A stretch of DNA of 64,000 nucleotides, taken from positions 1 through 64,000 of the IMG/VR virus record IMGVR_UViG_3300031951_021456; one strand, written 5' to 3'. How positions within the stretch are numbered: position 1 is the first letter of the stretch; the number at the start of each line of letters is the position of its first letter. The notes beneath the pieces were generated by a model, which made no database searches, had not been told where the DNA came from, and saw only the letters and a list, made by a program, of their open reading frames with translations. The stretch comes from a virus. A program made the position numbers and the translations under genes. Positions 23,778 through 32,002 of the stretch are shown piece after piece.

Positions 23778-24130
23778 TGGAAGAAGTTAATACTGATGTA
23801 GAAAGAGCCATAGATTATGCATTTTGTGATAATAAATTTATTCTAAATTTTTATGTTTACCTAAAACAAAAAGAATTTAAAAGAGTTGATGCACAGAATT
23901 TTTTAGATAGTAATACTGCGAGTAATCTGCAATCATTAATCAACGATCTTTCTTCTTATCTTGAGGGTGGTCAGGATCCACTTCATTCTTACTTGAGAGA
24001 AGCTTATGGATATCTGTCAAAACCTAATGCAAGGCGAATAAAAATATATCTTGAAAAGATAATTTTAGACACTAAAAAATACATTTATGATAAGAGGCCA
24101 GGAAGAAGAGCAAAAACTAAAGATAAATAG
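23777..24130 (+). CDS. Conserved cyanophage-type protein, 117 residues
   Basis: Starts on the last base of the glutaredoxin gene. An acidic N-terminal half and a basic C-terminal tail (KRPGRRAKTKDK) suggest nucleic-acid contact. Helical throughout (RRIKIYLEKIILDTKKYIY). I recognise no domain. Confidence 0.6.
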   Translation: MEEVNTDVERAIDYAFCDNKFILNFYVYLKQKEFKRVDAQNFLDSNTASNLQSLINDLSSYLEGGQDPLHSYLREAYGYLSKPNARRIKIYLEKIILDTKKYIYDKRPGRRAKTKDK

Positions 24131-24134
24131 GGGC

Positions 24135-24284
24135 ATGGAGTTCATGCTTCATAATAAAAAAATAAGGAGGAAAGAACTTTTTAGAATTATCATTGATAAG
24201 GGAATTTCCTTTCTTTCAAGGGAAATTAGCCTGAAGTTTGAATTTACAATTACCAAAAAACATTCAGGTAAAAATAATGTATAG
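24135..24284 (+). CDS. Small basic protein, 49 residues
   Basis: ATG 24135 follows AGGGG by 2 nt and lies 4 nt after the previous stop. Basic helix KKIRRKELFRIIIDKGISF. It overlaps the next gene's start by 8 nt. Weak but plausible. Confidence 0.4.
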   Translation: MEFMLHNKKIRRKELFRIIIDKGISFLSREISLKFEFTITKKHSGKNNV

Positions 24285-24495
24285 CCTTATTGCAACTCTA
24301 TTAATTCTCATTTCTTTTTGTTTTCTAATGTTGGGTGGAATTATTGTTTTCCTCGCCCTTAATTTTTACTCTCCAGCTCCCAGATTACACCCAGAAATGT
24401 ATAATCCAGATGGGAGCATTAGACCAGATATTCTCTATTCAGTAACATTTGACCAAAACTATGACGACGACAACGAAGACTACGAAAAAGCCTAG
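24277..24495 (+). CDS. Single-span membrane protein, 72 residues
   Basis: ATG 24277 gives MYSLIATLLILISFCFLMLGGIIVFLAL as one long hydrophobic segment, then a proline-rich stretch and a very acidic tail (DQNYDDDNEDYEKA). Upstream ATG codons in frame would lengthen the N-terminus only. Probably inner-membrane, acidic tail in the cytosol or periplasm. Confidence 0.55.
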   Translation: MYSLIATLLILISFCFLMLGGIIVFLALNFYSPAPRLHPEMYNPDGSIRPDILYSVTFDQNYDDDNEDYEKA

Positions 24496-25027
24496 GGTAG
24501 CAGTAGAATTGCCGGCTAATCCATTTATATTTGAGATTTTAGAGCTTGCTGTAAAGCAACGAACAAATGCCAAAAAGGCTGAAGTCCTTCAGACTTATAA
24601 GGATCCTTCGTTGATGGCTGTGCTGATTTGGAATTATGATCCTAGCCTTGAATCTGTTTTGCCACCTGGAAGTGTGCCCTTTGCAGAAGCAAAAGAGATT
24701 GGAGTAATTGGAAATGACAGCTCATTTTCAGACAGCTTAGGTAAGCAATTAAAATCAGATGAAATGCTAGATTCTTATGGAAGCAACAGCAAAACATCAA
24801 TCCGTAAAGAGTATGTAAACTTTTTCAATTTTATTAAGGGTGGCAATGATTCTCTTTCTAACATAAGAAGGGAAACAATGTTCATTAATCTTCTATATGG
24901 ACTACACCCCAAAGAAGCAGAAATTCTATGCCTAGTCAAAGATAAATGCCTACAAGAAAAATATCCAATATCTTTTGATGTGGTAAAATCTGCATTCCCC
25001 GAAATTCAATGGGGAAATAGAGTATGA
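24461..25027 (+). CDS. Conserved T4-like phage protein (DUF6433-like)
   Basis: 188 residues from ATG 24461, after a threonine/lysine-rich head (TTTTKTTKKPR). The core PFIFEILELAVKQ...KAEVLQTYKDPSLMAVLIWNYDPSLESVLPPG matches, from memory, a family widespread in T4-like cyanophages near the early gene block. The C-terminal FINLLYGLHPKEAEILCLVKD is helical. Function unknown. Confidence 0.65.
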   Translation: MTTTTKTTKKPRVAVELPANPFIFEILELAVKQRTNAKKAEVLQTYKDPSLMAVLIWNYDPSLESVLPPGSVPFAEAKEIGVIGNDSSFSDSLGKQLKSDEMLDSYGSNSKTSIRKEYVNFFNFIKGGNDSLSNIRRETMFINLLYGLHPKEAEILCLVKDKCLQEKYPISFDVVKSAFPEIQWGNRV

Positions 25028-25185
25028 CAGATAAAGTAAAAGAATATTTTCAAAAGCAGATTGAATTAAAAGAGATACAAAAGATTGAAGATGATCTTTT
25101 AGATGAAATGGATATACTCTGGCAGTTTCTTTCAACAGAAGAAATAGCATATATAGATCAGAAAAACCGAGAAAATAATAAATGA
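25024..25185 (+). CDS. Small helical protein, 53 residues
   Basis: ATG 25024 overlaps the previous stop (ATGA), and its own TGA overlaps the next ATG at 25182. Highly charged helix (VKEYFQKQIELKEIQKIEDDLLDEMDIL). The double overlap supports a real gene. Confidence 0.55.
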   Translation: MTDKVKEYFQKQIELKEIQKIEDDLLDEMDILWQFLSTEEIAYIDQKNRENNK

Positions 25186-25352
25186 GTGGATTTGCAACAG
25201 TTATTATTAATGATGATGAGTTAAATAAACTCGTCAAAAGATATAAGAAGATTAAAAAGTACATGAAAAGCAATTATTATACTTTAAAGATTCTAGACAA
25301 AACAGAAACTATAGTTACACAATTATTAATGGAGAATAAGCCTGATGATTAG
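25182..25352 (+). CDS. Small lysine-rich protein, 56 residues
   Basis: From ATG 25182 to TAG 25350-25352, overlapping the speD start at 25345. Basic helix KLVKRYKKIKKYMKSNYY. Function unknown. Confidence 0.55.
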   Translation: MSGFATVIINDDELNKLVKRYKKIKKYMKSNYYTLKILDKTETIVTQLLMENKPDD

Positions 25353-25680
25353 AATGGGACAACACTGTCTTCTTAATTTGTATGGCTGTAATGCTGAAAT
25401 TTTAGAAAATGTTGAGTTTATGCTCACTACTCTAAAAACTGTAGCAAATGAATGTGGGGCAACAATTTTACATTGTGCTCATCATAAATTTGAACCTCAA
25501 GGTCTTACAGCGTTTTTATTGCTTTCTGAATCTCATATTTCTGTTCACACATATCCAGAACAAAATTCAGCTGCATTTGACATTTTCACTTGTGGACAAG
25601 CAGATTCAAAATTAGGAGTACAGTATATTCTCAATTCTATTCCATCAGATTATCACACTTTAATTGAAGTTGGTCGCTAA
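25345..25680 (+). CDS. speD: S-adenosylmethionine decarboxylase proenzyme
   Basis: 111 residues of the short bacterial type. LSESHISVHTYPE contains the self-cleavage site Glu62-Ser63, Ser63 becoming the pyruvoyl group, with a downstream AFDIFTCG (catalytic Cys). The enzyme makes decarboxylated SAM for spermidine synthesis. speD is a recurrent cyanophage auxiliary gene, usually explained as supply of polyamines for DNA packing or photosystem protection. Confidence 0.9.
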   Translation: MIRMGQHCLLNLYGCNAEILENVEFMLTTLKTVANECGATILHCAHHKFEPQGLTAFLLLSESHISVHTYPEQNSAAFDIFTCGQADSKLGVQYILNSIPSDYHTLIEVGR

Positions 25681-25704
25681 CCCACTTGACACCTAGGAGA
25701 AACT

Positions 25705-25905
25705 ATGCTAGGGTATTATCCCCCAGAACCCCCACCACCAGGAAATAAAAGACTAAAGCTTTTAGTTCAAAATCTAGAAAATATTGTTGAACTGTTAAAG
25801 GAAGAACTTATAACACCTGAAGTTACAAATCTTGTTGATGTATCTAAGTTAATGGAAACGATACAAGCAGAAGAGGAACCAGACTATTATGAAGAGGAGG
25901 ATTAA
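25705..25905 (+). CDS. Small proline/acid-rich protein, 66 residues
   Basis: AGGAG lies 6 nt before ATG 25705. Begins MLGYYPPEPPPPGNKRL, then a helix LKLLVQNLENIVELLKEEL and an acidic end (EEEPDYYEEED). Overlaps the next gene by one base. Unknown function. Confidence 0.6.
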   Translation: MLGYYPPEPPPPGNKRLKLLVQNLENIVELLKEELITPEVTNLVDVSKLMETIQAEEEPDYYEEED

Positions 25906-26096
25906 TGTACGATTTAGATCCCTTTGAGCGTGAATTAGCCCTATTTGCTAACAGAGTAGATATTATAGTTGGACTACAGATGGGTAAAAAACTTTCGGCT
26001 GAGGATGCATACAAAGAAATTAAATATAGGTTTAAAACTCTTAAACAATCAAGAAAAACATTAAAAGGAGAAAAGAATAAAAATGAGCAATGTTGA
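25905..26096 (+). CDS. Small helical protein, 63 residues
   Basis: Starts on the last base of the previous gene and ends 14 nt inside thyX. DPFERELALFANRVDIIVGLQ then SAEDAYKEIKYRFKTLKQSRK, a two-helix pattern. Found in tight linkage with thyX; function unknown. Confidence 0.6.
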   Translation: MYDLDPFERELALFANRVDIIVGLQMGKKLSAEDAYKEIKYRFKTLKQSRKTLKGEKNKNEQC

Positions 26097-26739
26097 GTTA
26101 GTTACATATAATGAAAATGCTGAAAAAATAATTGCTTATTGTGCTAGGGTATCAAATCCTAAAAATCAAAATAATGAATCCTTTGAGAACCTAATCAAAT
26201 ATTGTATTAAGGAGAAGCATTGGAGCATTTTTACTATGGCTGACATGACAGTTGAAATTAATTGTCAGCTACCTATTGCTACTCAAATTCTCAGGCATAA
26301 AAGTTTTGATTTTCAACAATTTTCACAAAGATATGCTGATATCACTGAAATTACAGAAGACATTCCAATTCCAGATTTAAGAAAACAAGATCTAAAAAAT
26401 AGGCAAAATTCAACTAATGATTTAAATTCTTATCTTAAGTTGACACTTCAAGAAGAAATTAGAGAACATTTTGAGCGTTCCAAATCTTTATATAAAAAAC
26501 TTCTTGAAAATAATGTAGCAAAAGAATGTGCAAGAATGATTCTCCCTAATGCTACAATGACTCGCTTATATATGAAAGGAAATCTAAGATCTTGGATAAC
26601 TTACATTGCATTAAGAGAGAAAAATGGAACACAACTGGAGCACAAAATTGTTGCCCTACAATGCAAAAAAATTTTTAATCAATGTTTTCCAACAATTTCT
26701 AGTGCTCTTGGTGGACTAGATAAAGAATGGATCGTTTAA
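26083..26739 (+). CDS. thyX: Flavin-dependent thymidylate synthase
   Basis: 218 residues. The ThyX signature RHKSFDFQQFSQRY (R71-Y84) is present, with ARVSNP near the N-terminus and LRSWITYIALR in the C-terminal part. The enzyme uses FAD, NADPH and methylene-THF to make dTMP. thyX is a core gene of T4-like cyanophages, supporting DNA synthesis. An AAGGAG motif precedes the start. Confidence 0.92.
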   Translation: MSNVELVTYNENAEKIIAYCARVSNPKNQNNESFENLIKYCIKEKHWSIFTMADMTVEINCQLPIATQILRHKSFDFQQFSQRYADITEITEDIPIPDLRKQDLKNRQNSTNDLNSYLKLTLQEEIREHFERSKSLYKKLLENNVAKECARMILPNATMTRLYMKGNLRSWITYIALREKNGTQLEHKIVALQCKKIFNQCFPTISSALGGLDKEWIV

Positions 26740-26751
26740 GGAGCTAAACTT

Positions 26752-27000
26752 ATGGCATTATATCCAATTATCAATACTGAAACAGGTGAAACTAAAACAA
26801 TTGAAATGAGTGTTCATGATATCACTCAATGGTATAAAGATAACCCAAATTGGAAAAGAAATTGGTCTCAGGGTTGTGCATCACCCGGTGAAGTTGGAGA
26901 ATGGAAAGATAAACTGATTAAAAAGAATCCAGGATGGAATGACATACTCCAAAAAGTCAACAAATCTGCCGGATCTCAAAGTAAAATTGGAAAAATCTAA
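26752..27000 (+). CDS. Conserved T4-like phage protein, 82 residues
   Basis: YPIINTETGETKTIEMSVHDITQWYKDNPNWKRNWSQG, then GEVGEWKDKLIKKNPGWNDIL; the pattern is one I associate with marine T4-like phages next to phoH. Soluble and tryptophan-rich. RBS AAGGAG precedes ATG. The function is not known. Confidence 0.65.
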   Translation: MALYPIINTETGETKTIEMSVHDITQWYKDNPNWKRNWSQGCASPGEVGEWKDKLIKKNPGWNDILQKVNKSAGSQSKIGKI

Positions 27001-27753
27001 ATGACAAGAAAAAGAAGGGCAACAGATTCATTAAATTCATTCAAAACTCAAAAGCGCTCAAAAAGAACTATCAGCTTAGAGTTGCTCCATAAAATGCACC
27101 CTCTAACTGAAAATCAAGAAAAATTATTTCAATCATATGAAAATGGCAAGAATATTCTTGCTCATGGTTGCCCAGGAACTGGTAAAACTCATGTTCTCCT
27201 TTACAATGCATTAAAGGATGTTCTCAATGAAAAAACTCCTTATGATAAAATCTTTATTTTCAGATCTACAGTTCAATCATTAGATATTGGGTTTTTGCCT
27301 GGTAACATTGGTGAAAAGATTGCACCATTTGAGGCACCATACCGAAACATGGTTAAAAGCATGTTTAATCTTTCAACAGATGAAGAATTTGAAATGATTT
27401 ATGGTCTTCTTAAGACCGAAAAAATTCTAGAATTTGATTGCGTTTCATTTTTACGGGGAACAACTTATGATAATTGCATTCTTATTGTTGATGAATGTCA
27501 GAATTTAAATTACCATCAACTTTCAACAATTATCACAAGGGTTGGACAAGATACCAAAATTTTCTTTGCGGGTGATTCTAGGCAGTCAGATTTAACAAAA
27601 CAAAGTGAACGTAATGGGTTCATTGAGTTTACTAAGGTTCTTAATCAAATGGAGTCTTTTGATCTAATTCAATTCACTATTGATGATGTTGTCCGTTCTA
27701 ATCTAGTTAAAGAGTTTCTTATGGCTGAGCAAAAAGTTTATGAGCGCATTTAA
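27001..27753 (+). CDS. phoH: PhoH-like P-loop ATPase
   Basis: 250 residues. Walker A GCPGTGKT (56-63), IFRSTVQ, Walker B ILIVDECQN (from about 160; D164, E165) and TRVGQDTKIFFAGDSRQSD are the PhoH pattern. The family is predicted to act on RNA. phoH is among the commonest marine-phage auxiliary genes and a diversity marker; its role in infection is not settled. A basic ~25-residue head precedes the domain. Confidence 0.9.
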   Translation: MTRKRRATDSLNSFKTQKRSKRTISLELLHKMHPLTENQEKLFQSYENGKNILAHGCPGTGKTHVLLYNALKDVLNEKTPYDKIFIFRSTVQSLDIGFLPGNIGEKIAPFEAPYRNMVKSMFNLSTDEEFEMIYGLLKTEKILEFDCVSFLRGTTYDNCILIVDECQNLNYHQLSTIITRVGQDTKIFFAGDSRQSDLTKQSERNGFIEFTKVLNQMESFDLIQFTIDDVVRSNLVKEFLMAEQKVYERI

Positions 27754-28444
27754 AGAAAAATTAAAAAAAATCTCAAGACCAATTTTTGAGCAATTAGATC
27801 TAAATTTTCCAATCTTAACACGAACTACAATTGATGGAATTAGATATTATAAAATTGAAAATATTGAGGAGCCTAAGACATTCATCTCTGTTACCTCAAT
27901 TACTTCCAATTACTCTAAGGAAAAAATTAAGGAGTGGAGAAAAAGAGTTGGAGAAGATGAAGCGAACCGAATTACTAAATTTGCAACAGCACTAGGAACT
28001 CAATATCATGCAATTGTTGAATGCTATCTAAAAAATGAAGAGCTTCCAGAAAAATCAGATCTCGCAAAATATCTTTTTAGTAATGCTAAATCTCACTTAA
28101 ACAGAATTGGTAAAATTCATACCATTGAGCAGCCACTTTATTCATCGTTTTGGGAATTAGCTGGCACTCCAGATATCATAGCAGAATTTGATGGTGTTTT
28201 AAGTGTCATTGACAATAAGACTTCAAAGGAGCCAAAAAAATTAGAATGGATTGAAGGTTATTTTGTTCAATGTTTTGCTTATGCTCTAATGTATGCTGAA
28301 CATTTTGGAACAATGCCAAAACAATTAGTCATTATTATGTCATGTCAAAATGGTGATGTTGAAGTTTATATTGAAAGAGATCTCATAAAATATGTAAAAA
28401 TTTTGAGACAATACATTAATAAATTCATTGAAGATAAGAAATGA
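27740..28444 (+). CDS. PD-(D/E)XK exonuclease-like protein
   Basis: 234 residues. ALGTQYHAIVECYL, then ELAGTPDIIAEFDGVLSVIDNKTSK gives the D-(x)n-D-x-K core of RecB/Cas4-type nucleases (GTPDII...VIDNKTS), followed by YFVQCFAYALMYAEHFG (the conserved QLxxYA helix). It overlaps phoH by 14 nt. Similar proteins are annotated as exonuclease in cyanophages; a role in recombination or host-DNA degradation is inferred. Confidence 0.75.
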   Translation: MSAFKEKLKKISRPIFEQLDLNFPILTRTTIDGIRYYKIENIEEPKTFISVTSITSNYSKEKIKEWRKRVGEDEANRITKFATALGTQYHAIVECYLKNEELPEKSDLAKYLFSNAKSHLNRIGKIHTIEQPLYSSFWELAGTPDIIAEFDGVLSVIDNKTSKEPKKLEWIEGYFVQCFAYALMYAEHFGTMPKQLVIIMSCQNGDVEVYIERDLIKYVKILRQYINKFIEDKK

Positions 28445-28704
28445 ACACAGCCGAAGAACTACAAAAAGAAATAGAAAAAAAATTCCTGTGCCCAGAAAAG
28501 TTTACCAAAGAGATTGAAAGGATGGTTTCAAGTCGTGATGACTTAAATTATATTACGGCAATTACTGAATATTGTGAAATTAATGGGATTGATATTGAGT
28601 CTATCACAAAACTTATCTCTAGTAGTCTTAAAGATAGAATAAAAACTGATGCTACTCGTTTAAATTTTATTAAAAGAACATCTAAATCTAGATTGCCGTG
28701 GTAA
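28441..28704 (+). CDS. 33: Late transcription coactivator gp33
   Basis: 87 residues. The pattern (MVSSRDDLNYITAITEYCEINGIDIESITKLISSSLKDRI, then SRLPW at the end) and its place directly before gene 59 and near gene 32 match cyanophage gp33. In T4, gp33 links the sliding clamp to RNA polymerase for late transcription. The C-terminal hydrophobic LPW is the expected clamp-binding peptide. This fits the late-type promoters in the window. Confidence 0.75.
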   Translation: MNTAEELQKEIEKKFLCPEKFTKEIERMVSSRDDLNYITAITEYCEINGIDIESITKLISSSLKDRIKTDATRLNFIKRTSKSRLPW

Positions 28705-29291
28705 ATCCATATGAAGCATATGTAACATATCTTGCATTAAAAAGACATTTCTCTTCTGAACAATATGATTATTTCAAATACAATGGAAAAATAAGATGTT
28801 CAGAAGAATCCTTTAAAAAATGTAGAGAGCGGTTTTTCTTTGAAAAATTGAGCCGAAAGAAAAAACCACAGGAAATAATTGACCTTTTTGTTTCAAATTT
28901 TGTTGCAGTTGACAATCCGTCTTCACTATGGATTGGAGATATTGTCAAAAATGGTGAATCAATCTATAAGGAAAGTCAAAAAATAAGAGAATCATTATCT
29001 TATATTTTTGAACAAGACTTAAGAGAATTGACTGATAATAGTCATCTATATGAATTAGTAAAAGTTGAAGGCTCAAAGCATCCAAAAATAATAAAACTTT
29101 TCTTAAATAAAAATATAAGATTTGAAACCTTTTTCATTCTTATTAAATGTCTTGAACTTAAGAAAAAATATGATCAAGCTCTTGATGATCCAATCTGGAA
29201 AATAATTAGTAATAAAATTTCAAAATACGAAAACTTTTTTCGCGGGGATCTCTCTAAATACAAGGGCATTATACGAAAACATATCTCATGA
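28698..29291 (+). CDS. 59: Helicase loader gp59
   Basis: 197 residues from a GTG start overlapping the gp33 stop. It aligns with T4 gp59 features: YLALKRHFSSEQYDYFKYNGKIR, FFEKLSRK, FVSNFVAVDNPSSLWIGDI, and the helical C-terminal half (FETFFILIKCLELKKKYD). gp59 loads the gp41 helicase on gp32-coated forks. Confidence 0.8.
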   Translation: MVNPYEAYVTYLALKRHFSSEQYDYFKYNGKIRCSEESFKKCRERFFFEKLSRKKKPQEIIDLFVSNFVAVDNPSSLWIGDIVKNGESIYKESQKIRESLSYIFEQDLRELTDNSHLYELVKVEGSKHPKIIKLFLNKNIRFETFFILIKCLELKKKYDQALDDPIWKIISNKISKYENFFRGDLSKYKGIIRKHIS

Positions 29292-29608
29292 GTTTTTTTG
29301 ATTCAACTGTTGTTCAAGATGAAGCTGAGTACACTAGAAAGCTAATTAAAAGATTTGCAGAACTTCCACTTGTAATAACCCTATCAGAAGAGGAGATTCG
29401 TAGTTGGGTAAATGATATGGAAGAGTTATTAGATAAGACTAAAATCTTTTTCACTCGCCTAGGATTATCTGACGATAAAGAAGCACAAGAAATCAAACAT
29501 AAAGCCGATATCTATGCGAAATTGATTGGAAAAAATTATTTTATGGAAGCATTAGACGAGGTGCAAATAGTAATTAATGAAGTAAAGAACCAACTTGATA
29601 AACAATGA
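29288..29608 (+). CDS. DUF1825-like protein
   Basis: 106 residues. SFFDSTVVQDEAEYTRKL at the start and MEELLDKTKIFFTRLGLSDDKEAQE match the DUF1825 pattern, a small helical family typical of cyanobacteria and seen in their phages. Function unknown. Joined by ATGA to gene 59. Confidence 0.65.
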   Translation: MSFFDSTVVQDEAEYTRKLIKRFAELPLVITLSEEEIRSWVNDMEELLDKTKIFFTRLGLSDDKEAQEIKHKADIYAKLIGKNYFMEALDEVQIVINEVKNQLDKQ

Positions 29609-30182
29609 TTTATTAAATAGAATAAAATATAGAATAAAGCAGCACCATAAACTATACGAATTACCTGTTATTGCTGAATATTGGGAAGAGATATTTGCAA
29701 AATCTATTGAAGATATTGAAGGTTATACTGATTGGAGACCAGATCGTTCACATTCCGTTGGTAAAGATCAAATATGCACAATAGATGGAAATACGTTAAA
29801 GATCTCAAATAAGAGCGGAAAATATAATATCATTAAAAGAACCCTTCAAATAAGTGGTTCAAGAAGTGGTGAATATAAAACACTCAAGCAAAAATTGAAG
29901 TTCTTTTCAGATAAACAGGAAGATGTTTATGTGTGTCTAGCAACAAACACCAAAAAATCCATAAGAAATGAATATTATTTATTCTCATTCAACACAAAAA
30001 TACTAGACTATTCGGAAGCTATATGGGAACCTAAGATCTCAAAGGCTGGAAAACAAAATGGTTGGCACTGTAAAACTGATAATTATTATGCCTGCATACA
30101 ACAATCTCTAAGTGGACAATTGTGGACAACTATTAACACTCTTTCAACAAATTTAGAACCGGAGATTGTAAAAATTGATTGA
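29595..30182 (+). CDS. Candidate type II restriction endonuclease
   Basis: 195 residues from ATG 29607 (MINNDL; an in-frame TTG lies at 29595). The middle reads DQICTIDGNTLKISNKSGKYNII...TLQISGSRSGEY, recalling the D-(x)n-IS-x-KSG core of PD-(D/E)XK restriction enzymes (D58, K73), followed by a helix KLKFFSDKQEDVYVCLATN. The usual E/D before the lysine is replaced (SNK), a variant seen in some enzymes. It overlaps the DNA methyltransferase gene by 8 nt, the standard R-M arrangement. Assignment rests on this pattern and context, so is tentative. Confidence 0.5.
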   Translation: MINNDLLNRIKYRIKQHHKLYELPVIAEYWEEIFAKSIEDIEGYTDWRPDRSHSVGKDQICTIDGNTLKISNKSGKYNIIKRTLQISGSRSGEYKTLKQKLKFFSDKQEDVYVCLATNTKKSIRNEYYLFSFNTKILDYSEAIWEPKISKAGKQNGWHCKTDNYYACIQQSLSGQLWTTINTLSTNLEPEIVKID

Positions 30183-30921
30183 CTTATATTGTGGCGATTG
30201 CCTAAAAATTCTTCCTAATATTGATTCAAATATAGTAGATTTAGTGCTCGTTGATCTTCCATATAAAATGACGGCAGCCAAATTTGATGTTCTTATTCCT
30301 TTTGAACCACTTTGGGAACAATATAATAGAATAGCAAAGGAAAATGCGGCATTTGTTTTTACTGCATCTCAACCTTTCACAACTCTTCTTATTAATTCAA
30401 ATCTAAAAAACTTCAGATATGAATGGATTTGGGTAAAACCTCAAGGAACTAATCCAATGGTCAAAGACCATCAACCACTTAAGTCGCATGAGAATATTAT
30501 AGTTTTTTATAGGAAAAAGCCCACATATAATCCCCAGATGACTATATCAACGCCTTATGGTGGATTTAAATCAAAAACGAAACAGATTGGTGAAGTCTAT
30601 GGGGATTTAAAATCTAAGCATAGGACAAACCCAGAAGGAACAAGATATCCAAAAACTGTCTTGCATTATAAGCAAGAAAAGGGTCTTCATCCAACTCAAA
30701 AGCCAGTTGGATTGATGGAATATTTAATTAAGACCTACACAAACGAGGGAGAGGTGGTTTTGGATAACGCTTTTGGTAGTGGGACAACTGGAGTAGCTGC
30801 CAAAAAAACTGGAAGAGATTTTATCGGCATGGAGATAGATGAAGATTATTTCAATATTGGTTCACAGAGAATAGCTAAAACACCTAAACTAAATACATTA
30901 GATAAAATATTTGGTTGGTAA
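30175..30921 (+). CDS. DNA methyltransferase, beta class (N6-adenine or N4-cytosine)
   Basis: 248 residues from TTG 30175. MIDLYCGDCLKILPNI is a typical start; catalytic motif IV is DLPY (27-30), a DPPY variant, and the SAM motif is FGSGTTG (F200-G203 onward), so the order IV then I is that of beta-class enzymes. HPTQKPVGLMEYLI is also diagnostic. The region between is the target-recognition part. It may protect phage DNA alone or form an R-M pair with the upstream gene. Confidence 0.85.
   Translation: MIDLYCGDCLKILPNIDSNIVDLVLVDLPYKMTAAKFDVLIPFEPLWEQYNRIAKENAAFVFTASQPFTTLLINSNLKNFRYEWIWVKPQGTNPMVKDHQPLKSHENIIVFYRKKPTYNPQMTISTPYGGFKSKTKQIGEVYGDLKSKHRTNPEGTRYPKTVLHYKQEKGLHPTQKPVGLMEYLIKTYTNEGEVVLDNAFGSGTTGVAAKKTGRDFIGMEIDEDYFNIGSQRIAKTPKLNTLDKIFGW
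30898..30905 (+). promoter_or_regulatory. Candidate late promoter before gene 32
   Basis: ACTAAATA inside the 3' end of the methyltransferase gene, 74 nt upstream of the gene 32 start. Matches other boxes in the window (5737, 37959). Confidence 0.3.
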
Positions 30922-30978
30922 ACCATTGATTTTCAAGAAGCCTCCAAATTAAACAACATACATCGCAAACAACGTTAA

Positions 30979-31926
30979 ATGGATTTCAAACAATTTAAAA
31001 AGCGCAGTCAAACAAACATTGGTGCTCTCACCGAAAAACTCTTAAAAGATTCTGAGAATCAAAAAGGTAGCTCATATACTGAAAACACGAACGAATTTAA
31101 ACTACAGACCGATAAATCTGGTAATGGTCGGGCAATTATTAGGTTTCTTCCAGATCCTGTGGATCCTGAAGGCATTTTCTACGTTTCCCTTTATAATCAC
31201 GGCTTTAAAGTTGGAAACAAATGGCTAATTGAAAATTGCCCAACCACTCTAGGCAATGATAATCCTTGCCCTGTTTGTGAAGCCAATGTTGAACTTTGGA
31301 ATAGTGGTATTGAATCTAATAAAGGTGTTGCACGAGATAGAAAGCGCAAACTTTCTTATTATGCAAACATTTATGTCATTAGCAATCCTGCAGATCCTTC
31401 TATTGAGGGTCAGGTTAAACTCTTTAGATTTGGTCAAAAGCTTCTGGATAAAATCAAAGCTGCATCAAAACCCGAATTTGAAGGCGATACTGTAATTCTT
31501 CCTCATAATTATTGGGAAGGTGCAAACTTCCGTCTCATTTCTAAGACTGTAAAAACTACAATAGGTGGCAAGGAAGTAAATATGCCAAACTACGATGACA
31601 GTCGCTTTGAAGACAAATCAGTCTTTCTTGGTGGTGATGATGATCAAATTGAGGAGGTGCATAATCAACTTATTCAAATTCGGGAACTTGTTGATCCTTC
31701 TAAGTTTAAGTCATACGATGAATTACAAAAGCGGTTTTCCTCTGTTATTAAAACCCGTTCAGTTCATTCTGTAGAAGAACAAGAAAAGGATCTTAACGAA
31801 ATGCTTTCTGATAAAGAAGACATTTTAGCCGAACTTGAAAGTTCTTATAGTAAATCTAGAGAAGTTCTCTCCGATAGTGATGAAGATGAGGATCTTAAGC
31901 GTTTTATGGCTCTTGCTGATAGCTGA
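30979..31926 (+). CDS. 32: Single-stranded DNA-binding protein gp32
   Basis: 315 residues. The basic N-terminus FKQFKKRSQ holds the cooperative-binding KRS-type motif. The zinc site is H74, C87, C97, C100, whose spacing (13, 10, 3) is exactly that of T4 gp32 (H64, C77, C87, C90). The C-terminus is acidic (SDSDEDEDLKRFMALADS), the usual protein-interaction tail. It coats ssDNA in replication, repair and recombination. A terminator hairpin follows. Confidence 0.93.
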   Translation: MDFKQFKKRSQTNIGALTEKLLKDSENQKGSSYTENTNEFKLQTDKSGNGRAIIRFLPDPVDPEGIFYVSLYNHGFKVGNKWLIENCPTTLGNDNPCPVCEANVELWNSGIESNKGVARDRKRKLSYYANIYVISNPADPSIEGQVKLFRFGQKLLDKIKAASKPEFEGDTVILPHNYWEGANFRLISKTVKTTIGGKEVNMPNYDDSRFEDKSVFLGGDDDQIEEVHNQLIQIRELVDPSKFKSYDELQKRFSSVIKTRSVHSVEEQEKDLNEMLSDKEDILAELESSYSKSREVLSDSDEDEDLKRFMALADS

Positions 31927-31953
31927 AGCCAGTTAAACAACTGAACACTCTCC

Positions 31954-31978
31954 ACCCCACTTGGTCAACAGGTGGGGT
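31954..31978 (+). terminator. Intrinsic-type terminator after gene 32
   Basis: ACCCCAC (31954-31960) and GTGGGGT (31972-31978) form a 7-bp GC-rich stem around an 11-nt loop, followed by ATTATTAT. It separates gene 32 from array II; some read-through would be needed for array II unless it has its own promoter. Confidence 0.6.
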
Positions 31979-32002
31979 ATTATTATGGAAATTGCAACAT
32001 TC

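Noticed and set aside
25686-25710. TTGACA with a following TAGGGT as a promoter for the gene at 25705
   Set aside because: The start would fall inside the coding sequence; AGGAG before ATG shows normal translation from an upstream transcript.
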